Positions 58,079 to 64,000 of a stretch of DNA of 64,000 bases are shown one piece after another (positions within the stretch are counted from its first letter, which is position 1; each line of letters begins with the position of its first letter). The stretch lies in contig NZ_LMQI01000001.1 of assembly GCF_001424125.1 (NCBI RefSeq), forward strand, positions 731,691 to 795,690. Direction: 5' to 3'. The position numbers were made by a program, and so were the translations under genes. This DNA is from Cellulomonas sp. Leaf395. GTDB taxonomy: Bacteria > Actinomycetota > Actinomycetes > Actinomycetales > Cellulomonadaceae. Below the pieces are notes generated by a model that was given only the letters and a program-made list of their open reading frames with translations, was not told the origin of the DNA and did no database searches.

Positions 58079-59355
58079 GCGAGGTGCGGGAGGTGGACGA
58101 CTCCGTCGACGAGTCGTCCGCGGAGCCGTACGCCGGACCGGGCCACGGTCTCTGGGCCTGGGCTGTGAGCCGTCCGTGGTGGGTCCAGGTGCTCCTCGTG
58201 TACGCGGCCGCGCGGCTGTTCACCACGGCGGTGTTCTTGTGGGTGGCGAGCGTTCAGGAGCAGAACCCGTGGACAGCCGAGCACCCGGGCTACTTCCCGT
58301 ACGTCGGCTTCATGTTCGACGGCTCCTGGTACAAGAACGTCGCCGAGAACGGCTACCCGGCGCAGCTGCCGGTGGGTGCTGACGGGCTGGTCCAGCAGAA
58401 CGCCTGGGCCTTCTTCCCGCTGTTCCCGATGCTCGCGCGCGGACTCATGGTGCTCACGCGGGCACCGTGGGAGGTCGTCGCGCCACTGCTCGCCCTCGTG
58501 CTGGGCGCCGGCGCGGTGCTCGCCATCCACCGGACGGTCGTGCGGGGCGCCCCCCGTGCGGTCGCCGCCCGCCCCGGTCTCCCGCTGGCGACGGTCGCCC
58601 TGGTCAGCGTCTTCCCCACCGCCGCCGTGCTGCAGGTCGCGTACACCGAGGCGCTGGCACTGCTGCTCGTGGCGAGCGCCCTGCTGCTGCTCCTGCGCCG
58701 CGACTACGGGTGGACGGCGCTCGTCGTCGTGGCGTTGGGCTTCACCCGCGCGGTGGCGCTGCCGATGGCCGTCGTCATCGTCGTGCACGCCGCGGTCCGC
58801 TGGTGGTCGTCGCGCCGCGGGACCGACACCTTCACGTGGCGCACGGGAGCCGCCCTCGCGGGGCTGGCGCTGCTGGCCGCGGCGTCCGGATTCCTGTGGC
58901 CCGCGATCTGCGGCTGGGTGACGGGGGTGCCGGACGCGTACCTGCAGACGCAGGAGGCGTGGCGCGGGGTCCGGGAGGTCGCGCCGTTCGGTGGCTGGTC
59001 CTACGTGCCGGAGTTCTGGTTCAAGTCCCGAGCCGTCCTGGTGGTGTCTCTGTCTTTCGCGCTCGTGATCGCCGTGCTCGTCGTGCCGGCCGCGTGGCGC
59101 CTGGGCAAGGAGCTGCACGCGTGGGCTGCCGCGTACATCGTGTACATCGCCGCGGTGGTGGAGCCGGGCAGCAGCCTGGCGCGGTTCCTCCTGCTCGCGT
59201 TCCCGCTCGCCGCGGTGACCGCGGGGGTGGTGACGCGCCCTCCGGTGGCGCGGCGCTGGTGGTTCGGTGCCGTCGTCGTGCTCATGCTCGGCCTGCAGGT
59301 GCTGTGGGTCCGGCAGATGTGGCACGCGGGCCCGACGGGGGACTGGCCGCCGTGA
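58075..59355 (+). CDS. GT-C membrane glycosyltransferase (PIG-V-like)
   Basis: 426 residues with about ten hydrophobic segments. After an acidic N-terminus comes FMFDGSWYKNVAENGYP, the PIG-V/GT-C motif with the catalytic Asp in the first outside loop, then NAWAFFPLFPMLARGLM. It would transfer a sugar from a polyprenyl-phosphate donor to a lipid or protein outside the membrane. Third gene of the coupled LOG-folP2 operon. In mycobacteria a mannosyltransferase-like gene has a similar place, but the donor sugar here is not known. Confidence 0.85.
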   Translation: MSEVREVDDSVDESSAEPYAGPGHGLWAWAVSRPWWVQVLLVYAAARLFTTAVFLWVASVQEQNPWTAEHPGYFPYVGFMFDGSWYKNVAENGYPAQLPVGADGLVQQNAWAFFPLFPMLARGLMVLTRAPWEVVAPLLALVLGAGAVLAIHRTVVRGAPRAVAARPGLPLATVALVSVFPTAAVLQVAYTEALALLLVASALLLLLRRDYGWTALVVVALGFTRAVALPMAVVIVVHAAVRWWSSRRGTDTFTWRTGAALAGLALLAAASGFLWPAICGWVTGVPDAYLQTQEAWRGVREVAPFGGWSYVPEFWFKSRAVLVVSLSFALVIAVLVVPAAWRLGKELHAWAAAYIVYIAAVVEPGSSLARFLLLAFPLAAVTAGVVTRPPVARRWWFGAVVVLMLGLQVLWVRQMWHAGPTGDWPP

Positions 59356-59431
59356 TCACTCCGAATGTTGGACGTGCGTCCGATCGGCGGGTCTGACCGG
59401 TATCCGGACAGGTGGGGGGCCTCGCGTGAAC

Positions 59432-59437
59432 TAGGAT
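59432..59437 (+). promoter_or_regulatory. -10 box upstream of the DUF3117 gene
   Basis: TAGGAT, 96 nt before the ATG. A second TAGACG occurs at 59454. Leader of about 85-90 nt without evident structure. Confidence 0.4.
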
Positions 59438-59533
59438 GGACCTCGGACAACCGGTAGACGAGGCCGACGTGGGGTGCGCGAAATCGCCCCCACGAGCCGC
59501 GCGCCGGACGCACGAGCGAAGGAGAGGCCCCGC

Positions 59534-59701
59534 ATGGCCGCGATGAAGCCGAGGACCGGTGACGGCCCGCTCGAGGTCACGAAGGAGGGGCGCGGCATCG
59601 TGATGCGCGTTCCGCTCGAGGGCGGCGGACGGCTGGTGGTCGAGCTCAACGCGACCGAGGCCGCGGAGCTGGGTGAGGCTCTGACGTCCGTCGTCAGCTG
59701 A
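59534..59701 (+). CDS. DUF3117 small protein
   Basis: 55 residues (MAAMKPRTGDGPLEVTKEGRGIVMRVPLEGGGRLVVELNATEAAELGEAL), near-invariant across actinobacteria. ATG with GAAGGAG 8 nt upstream; a longer frame from 59474 lacks a site and the family motif begins here. Equivalent of mycobacterial Rv1211. Two short strands and a helix; function unknown. The aminopeptidase follows 2 bp later. Confidence 0.92.
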   Translation: MAAMKPRTGDGPLEVTKEGRGIVMRVPLEGGGRLVVELNATEAAELGEALTSVVS

Positions 59702-59703
59702 CG

Positions 59704-61305
59704 ATGGCGAAGTCAGGCGCTGCACGAGCACGGCCGCCCATCGGTCGCACCCCTCCGGAGGTGACCGTCGACGGTGGCAGCATCGCGACGACGACGCTGC
59801 TGACCGACGGGTCGACCGACGCGCTCGCGGTCCCTGTGGCGCCCGCGCGCGCAGGGGATGACGCGCTGCGCCCTCTCGGGGGCACGGCCGAGGCTGCAGC
59901 CCGCTACGGCGTCGACCTGGCCGAGATCGGCGAACGTGCCGGCCTGACCGGTGCGGCGGGCGAGATCTACGTGCTGCAGCTGCCCCGGCCGGTCGGCTCG
60001 TCCGTCACGCTGCCGTGGTCCGGGCTGCCGCCGCGGCTCGTGCTCGTCGGCGTCGGCTCCGGCCGGCCTGCGGACCTGCGGCGCGCCGGTGCTGCGCTCG
60101 CCCGATCCTCCCGCGGTCTGCGCCAGGTGGTCACGACGCTCGGCGCCGAGGCCCACCAGGACGACTCCGCCTCAGCCACGGCCGCGCGAGCCGTCGCCGA
60201 GGGCTACCTGCTCGCCGCCTACGTGCCGCCGACCTCGTCCACCTCGGGCGGCCCGGCGCGCGACGCCGCGGAGCTCGTCCTGCTCGGGCGCGACGGCAGG
60301 CGGACCGCCGCCGCCGTCTCCGAAGGCCGCACGGCGGCGACCGCGACCTGGCTGGCCAGGGACCTGGCGACCACGCCCTCCAGCACCAAGACCCCCGCCT
60401 GGCTCGCGGACCAGGCCACACGGCTGGGCACCGAGGCAGGGCTCGAGGTCGTCGTCCGAGGCACCAGGGAGCTCACCGCCGAAGGCTTCGGGGGCATCCT
60501 CGCCGTCGGTGCAGGCTCGGCCTCGCCGCCCCGCCTCGTGACCGTCTCCTGGACGCCGCCGACCGCGGGCGGCCGGCACGTCGTCGTCGTCGGCAAGGGC
60601 ATCACGTTCGACACGGGTGGCCTCTCGATCAAGCCGCGCGAGGCCATGGTCCCGATGAAGACCGACATGACCGGCGCCGCGGTCGCCCTGGCCACGGTTC
60701 TCGGTGCCGCCGCTGCGGGTGTCGCGCACCGGGTCACGGCCGTGCTGCCGCTCGCCGAGAACCACGTCGGGGGCGCGTCCTACCGCCCTGGCGACGTGCT
60801 CACGATGTGGGGCGGCACCACCGTCGAGGTCGCCAACACCGACGCCGAGGGGCGCCTGGTCCTGGCGGACGCCCTGGCCTGGGCGGACGCCACCCTGGAC
60901 CCCGACGTGCTCGTCGACGTCGCCACGCTCACCGGAGCGGCGACGCTCGGCCTCGGCAAGCAGTACGCCGCCCTGTACTCCGGCGACCAGGAGCTGGCCG
61001 ACGCCCTCGTGGCCGCCGGCGACGCGTCCGGCGAGCTGGCGTGGCACATGCCGATGGTCGAGGAGTACGAGGACGCGGTGGCATCGCAGGTCGCGGACCT
61101 CCGGCACGTACCGGTCGACAAGCACATCGGCGGCGGCTCGATCACCGCGGCGCTGTTCTTGCGGCACTTCGTGGGTGCCCGGCGATGGGCTCACCTCGAC
61201 ATCGCCGGCCCGGCGCGTGCGGCGTCGGACAAGCACGAGATCACCGAGGGTGCGACGGGCTTCGGCGCCCGCCTCCTGCTGCGCTACCTCGACGACCTGC
61301 GCTGA
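59704..61305 (+). CDS. pepA: Leucyl aminopeptidase (M17)
   Basis: 533 residues. N-terminal macro-like domain (to about 190), then the di-metal M17 catalytic domain with GKGITFDTGG (about 298, Lys, Asp), DMTGAA, and the signature NTDAEGRL (about 378). Cleaves N-terminal residues from peptides in the cytosol. ATG start 2 bp after the DUF3117 stop, so likely co-transcribed. Confidence 0.95.
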   Translation: MAKSGAARARPPIGRTPPEVTVDGGSIATTTLLTDGSTDALAVPVAPARAGDDALRPLGGTAEAAARYGVDLAEIGERAGLTGAAGEIYVLQLPRPVGSSVTLPWSGLPPRLVLVGVGSGRPADLRRAGAALARSSRGLRQVVTTLGAEAHQDDSASATAARAVAEGYLLAAYVPPTSSTSGGPARDAAELVLLGRDGRRTAAAVSEGRTAATATWLARDLATTPSSTKTPAWLADQATRLGTEAGLEVVVRGTRELTAEGFGGILAVGAGSASPPRLVTVSWTPPTAGGRHVVVVGKGITFDTGGLSIKPREAMVPMKTDMTGAAVALATVLGAAAAGVAHRVTAVLPLAENHVGGASYRPGDVLTMWGGTTVEVANTDAEGRLVLADALAWADATLDPDVLVDVATLTGAATLGLGKQYAALYSGDQELADALVAAGDASGELAWHMPMVEEYEDAVASQVADLRHVPVDKHIGGGSITAALFLRHFVGARRWAHLDIAGPARAASDKHEITEGATGFGARLLLRYLDDLR

Positions 61306-61368
61306 CGGTTCCCGCCCTCGGCAGCTGGTCGCCGCGGGACGAGTGCCGGTCGTCGACCGAGTTCGTGT

Positions 61369-61421
61369 GACCAGACCTGCGCGCACGCCCCGAAGCGGGC
61401 GCGCCCTCGGTGTGACTGGTC
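61369..61421. terminator. Possible convergent terminator between pepA and the methyltransferase
   Basis: GACCAG (61369-61374) and CTGGTC (61416-61421) enclose an inner CGCCC-CGAAGC-GGGCG hairpin. Imperfect, no T tract. Confidence 0.4.
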
Positions 61422-61427
61422 CCAGGC

Positions 61428-62060
61428 TCAGCGCTTGACGGCCACCAGCAGGCCGTCGCCCACGGGAAGGAGGGACGGGAGCAACCGGTCGTCGGCGCGC
61501 ACGATGCGACCGACCTCCCGGATGGTCGTCGTGGTCTCGTCGCGCCGTGCGGGGTCGGCGACCCGGTCGTGCCACAGGGCGTTGTCGACCACGAGCACCC
61601 CGCCGGGGCGCAGCAGGCGCACCGCCTGCTCGACGTAGCCGCGGTAGTTCTCCTTGTCGGCATCGACGAACACCAGGTCGTAGCCACCGTCCGTGAGTCG
61701 CGGCACGACATCCAGCGCGGTGCCCGAGATCGTGCGCGTGCGAGTGGGCTTGACGCCTTCCTCGGCGAACGCCTCCTTGGCGGCACGCTGGTGCTCGACC
61801 TCGAGGTCGATCGTGGTCAGGACGCCGTCCGCCGGCATCCCGCGCAGCAGGTACAGCGAGCCGACCCCCGTCCCGGTCCCGATCTCGACCACCGCGCGGG
61901 CGGCGACCGCCGCGGCGAGCACGCTCAGCGCTGCGCCCGTCCCCGGCAGCACCGGGGTGCACCCCAGCTGCGCGGCGCGCTCGCGGGCACGCAGCACGAT
62001 GTCGTCCTCCGGCAGGAACTCCTCGCAGTAGACCCAGCTCTGGGCCTTGTCGGTGGAGAT
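61428..62060 (-). CDS. O-methyltransferase, possible ATC start codon
   Basis: Class I SAM-dependent O-methyltransferase: EIGTGTG (about 59-65), TTIDLEVEHQ, DLVFVDADKENY with the metal-binding Asp pair (about 129-139), LLRPGGVLVVDNALW. The segment STDKAQSWVYCEEFLPEDD is in frame, coding-like and typical of the family N-terminus, but has no ATG, GTG, TTG or CTG before it; an in-frame TAG closes the frame near 62157. ATC at 62060 has GGGAGG 5 nt upstream and would give 210 residues. Otherwise GTG 61997 (GGAGG, 8 nt) gives 189 and loses that segment. Equivalent of Rv1220c next to sigE. Confidence 0.85.
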   Translation of the reverse strand: MSTDKAQSWVYCEEFLPEDDIVLRARERAAQLGCTPVLPGTGAALSVLAAAVAARAVVEIGTGTGVGSLYLLRGMPADGVLTTIDLEVEHQRAAKEAFAEEGVKPTRTRTISGTALDVVPRLTDGGYDLVFVDADKENYRGYVEQAVRLLRPGGVLVVDNALWHDRVADPARRDETTTTIREVGRIVRADDRLLPSLLPVGDGLLVAVKR

Positions 62061-62164
62061 GGTGGCCTCCCGGGGCGCGCGACGACGTGGTGGTGCAACG
62101 GTCGTCTCCCAGCGTAGTCGGCTGCCCCCGCAGCGGTGCGGGGCGCGCGCGGTCCGCTACCGGC

Positions 62165-62190
62165 GGAACTTCTCGCCCGCCGTGGGCGTT
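62165..62190 (+). promoter_or_regulatory. ECF-type promoter of sigE (autoregulation)
   Basis: GGAACTT (62165-62171) and CGTT (62187-62190), with 17 bp between GGAAC and CGTT: the GGAAC-N16-18-CGTT pattern used by SigE/SigH-type ECF factors. It lies 45 bp before the sigE ATG, so the factor probably drives its own gene. Confidence 0.75.
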
Positions 62191-62197
62191 CCTAGCG

Positions 62198-62227
62198 TTC
62201 GAGGCTCACAGGTCGACCTGGGACAAT
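62198..62227 (+). promoter_or_regulatory. Second, housekeeping-like sigE promoter
   Basis: TTCGAG (62198-62203), 18-bp spacer, GACAAT (62222-62227), 8 nt before the ATG. Would give a leaderless basal transcript. Confidence 0.45.
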
Positions 62228-62235
62228 GAGCCACG

Positions 62236-62850
62236 ATGTCACGCACCGAGGAGACCAGTTCTGTGGCCAGCCAGCCCGCCGCCCAGCCCGCCGCCTGGCA
62301 GGCTCCGTCGTGGGAAGAGATCGTCCGCGACCACTCTGCGCGGGTGTACCGGCTGGCGTACCGCCTCACGGGCAACAAGCACGACGCCGAGGACCTCACG
62401 CAGGAGACGTTCGTCCGCGTGTTCCGCTCGCTGCACGCGTACACCCCCGGCACGTTCGAGGGCTGGTTGCACCGCATCACCACCAACCTCTTCCTCGACC
62501 AGGCCCGCCGCCGTCAGCGCATCCGCATGGACGCCATGGGGGAGGACTCCGAGCGGTACGCGTCCCGCGACCAGCTTGGTGCGCCGGAGCGGGCGTTCGA
62601 GCACGGCAACCTCGACCTCGACATCCAGCGCGCGCTCGACCAGCTTCCCCCGGAGTACCGCGCGGCGGTGGTGCTGTGCGACATCGAGGGACTGTCCTAC
62701 GAGGAGATCGCGGTGACGCTCGGCATCAAGCTGGGCACCGTCCGATCCCGCATCCACCGTGCTCGCGCGCGACTGCGTGTGTCCCTCGAGCACCGCGCGC
62801 CGACGGCGTTCACCGGTGCCGACCCCTCCCCGCTGACGGTCCTCGGATGA
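62236..62850 (+). CDS. sigE: ECF RNA polymerase sigma factor SigE-like
   Basis: 204 residues. Sigma-70 region 2 (about 29-95: [48 protein letters not shown]) and region 4 (about 135-190: [41 protein letters not shown]). Directs envelope-stress transcription. ATG 62236 is taken; an internal GTG (62263) with GAGGAG 9 nt upstream could give a shorter form, as described for mycobacterial SigE. Overlaps the anti-sigma gene by ATGA. Confidence 0.95.
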   Translation: MSRTEETSSVASQPAAQPAAWQAPSWEEIVRDHSARVYRLAYRLTGNKHDAEDLTQETFVRVFRSLHAYTPGTFEGWLHRITTNLFLDQARRRQRIRMDAMGEDSERYASRDQLGAPERAFEHGNLDLDIQRALDQLPPEYRAAVVLCDIEGLSYEEIAVTLGIKLGTVRSRIHRARARLRVSLEHRAPTAFTGADPSPLTVLG

Positions 62851-63851
62851 GCCACCTCGGGTCGCGGATCAGCGCGCTGGTCGACGGGCAGCTCTCGGTG
62901 CAGGACACCGAGAAGGCCCTCGCCCACGTCGCCGTCTGCCCCGAGTGCTGCGCCGAGCTGACCGCGCACCGCGCCGCCCGCCACGCCCTGGCCTCCGCCG
63001 ACGAGGTCGCGCCGAATCCCGACCTCACCGCGCGGCTGCTCTCGCTCGCGGCGGACTCGCCCGGCACGGACACGTTCGCCGGCGACCCCTTCGCACCGCC
63101 GGTCCGGCAGACCCGCGACGAGCTGGCCTCGTACGGCGTGGCCAGCGGTGGCCTGGGATCGCGCGGGTGGCGCGGGAGCGGGTCGCTGCGCGGGGACGTC
63201 GGTCACCGGCGCTCGTCCGTCCGGATCGCCGCCGGCTCGATGGCGGGTCTCGGCGCGGTGGCGGCGATGCTCTTCGTGCTCGGCGAGCGGCCCGACGTCG
63301 TGCCCACCGTGCACCCCGGGGTCGACCTCGGGCTGCTCGGACAGGCGACCGCCGAGCGCCCCGCCGCACTGGACCCGGTGGTGGACACCAGCCCCTGGCC
63401 CGTCGCCGACGGCACGGCGGACTCCTCCCACCAGACCGTGGCGTGGCTGCGTGCGCACGCCTGGACGTTCCCCGCCGAGCTCCCGGACGGTTGGTCCGTC
63501 ACCGCGGTGCGCTGGTCCGGCGACGACTCCCGGGTGCTCGAGGTCGCCGTGACGAGCGCCGACGGGACGTCGTTGGTCGTCACCGAGCAGCAGGGGCGCC
63601 TCGAGACGACCGCCCTGGCCGGCGCCCCCACCAGCGAGGTCGGCGGGCGGCAGGTGTACGTGCTGTCGTTCGAGCCGTGGCACGTCGTGTGGCAGGCCGA
63701 CGGCACGGTCGTCCAGGTGGTCGGCTCGCAGTCGTCGGGCTCCGCCGAGTCTCTTGTGGGAGCCTTTCCTGGCGGCGCCTTCGACGACGGCGTACCCGCG
63801 CGGATCACGCGCGGCTGGGACACCGTGACAGGAGCGCTCGAGCGGCCATGA
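62847..63851 (+). CDS. Membrane anti-sigma factor with extracytoplasmic sensor domain
   Basis: 334 residues. N-terminal zinc-finger anti-sigma domain with His27-x3-Cys31-x2-Cys34 (HVAVCPEC), a disordered linker, one membrane helix (about 125-146), then a ~180-residue outside domain ([11 protein letters not shown]..., [44 protein letters not shown]) that resembles RseB/MucB-like sensors. It would hold SigE at the membrane until released. Coupled by ATGA to sigE and to the next gene. The mycobacterial RseA is shorter and lacks this domain. Confidence 0.88.
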   Translation: MSHLGSRISALVDGQLSVQDTEKALAHVAVCPECCAELTAHRAARHALASADEVAPNPDLTARLLSLAADSPGTDTFAGDPFAPPVRQTRDELASYGVASGGLGSRGWRGSGSLRGDVGHRRSSVRIAAGSMAGLGAVAAMLFVLGERPDVVPTVHPGVDLGLLGQATAERPAALDPVVDTSPWPVADGTADSSHQTVAWLRAHAWTFPAELPDGWSVTAVRWSGDDSRVLEVAVTSADGTSLVVTEQQGRLETTALAGAPTSEVGGRQVYVLSFEPWHVVWQADGTVVQVVGSQSSGSAESLVGAFPGGAFDDGVPARITRGWDTVTGALERP

Positions 63852-64000
63852 CGATCCCCAACGACGCGCAGCCCGTCGCGGCGCCCGCCGACGACGCCAC
63901 GCCCGTCACGGGGCCTGCCGACGACGCCACGCCCGGCACGGTGCCTGCCGACGACGCGCAGCCGGTCGCGGTGCCCGTCGGCGAGGACGCGCGGCAGGCC
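63848..64000 (+). CDS. N-terminus of a repeat-rich protein, probable HtrA protease (cut by window)
   Basis: Only 51 codons are inside the window: [20 protein letters not shown] followed by degenerate 10-residue units of the PADDATPVTG kind (four copies). ATG overlaps the anti-sigma stop (ATGA). In actinobacteria an HtrA/DegP-type serine protease follows sigE and its anti-sigma; such proteases often carry a disordered cytoplasmic tail like this before the membrane helix. No catalytic part is visible, so the call rests on position only. Confidence 0.5.
   Translation, partial: MTIPNDAQPVAAPADDATPVTGPADDATPGTVPADDAQPVAVPVGEDARQA

Overview
The window is high-GC DNA (roughly 70% or more G+C, strong third-position G/C bias, many GTG starts) from an actinobacterium, most likely a Micrococcales relative of Cellulomonas. 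Pointers are a mycothiol gene (mshB), a deazaflavin (F420-type) oxidoreductase, a seven-iron ferredoxin next to a DapC-like aminotransferase, and a gene order from about 40.8 kb to the right end that recalls the Mycobacterium tuberculosis Rv1165-Rv1223 region (typA, LpqW-like lipoprotein, mshB, ferredoxin/dapC, dapD/dapE, LOG, folP2, DUF3117, O-methyltransferase, sigE, anti-sigma). No rRNA, tRNA, CRISPR array, transposase or prophage gene was recognised.

Left part (1-13.4 kb): the 5' part of a secreted Pro/Ala-rich protein gene; a four-gene operon of two ABC ATPases and two very large FtsX-type permeases, one ATPase carrying a C-terminal AbrB-like DNA-binding hairpin; a divergent PadR repressor with a 16-bp palindrome in front of it and a coupled DHA2 drug exporter; then fumarase and a beta-carbonic anhydrase behind a perfect 16-bp convergent terminator hairpin.

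Middle (13.4-33 kb): a complete sugar ABC importer operon facing a PfkB sugar kinase that is coupled to xseB/xseA; ispH, rmuC, an ABC exporter and ychF; then an accessory stretch (26.6-33 kb) with two paralogous hemerythrin-like proteins, a secreted TIM-barrel isomerase-like protein, an apparent NTF2/VOC gene fusion, a methyltransferase, a CGNR zinc-finger regulator, a GNAT and a deazaflavin oxidoreductase.

Right part (33-64 kb): an oligopeptide importer (lipoprotein, a DppB with a large membrane insertion, DppC, fused DppD-DppF) interrupted by an antisense PH-domain gene; an LpqW-like lipoprotein, typA, mshB and its partners; a VanW-domain surface protein with a 500-residue acidic tail; ferredoxin, dapC-like aminotransferase, citrate synthase; divergent dapD/dapE; the LOG-folP2-glycosyltransferase operon; DUF3117, a leucyl aminopeptidase, an O-methyltransferase that may start at ATC; and sigE with a self-type ECF promoter, its membrane anti-sigma factor and the start of a probable htrA.

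Two window-wide patterns stand out: many genes are joined by exact 4-nt ATGA/GTGA stop-start overlaps, and at least seven genes have a TAnnnT -10 box 6-8 nt before the start codon with no Shine-Dalgarno sequence, the signature of leaderless mRNAs.
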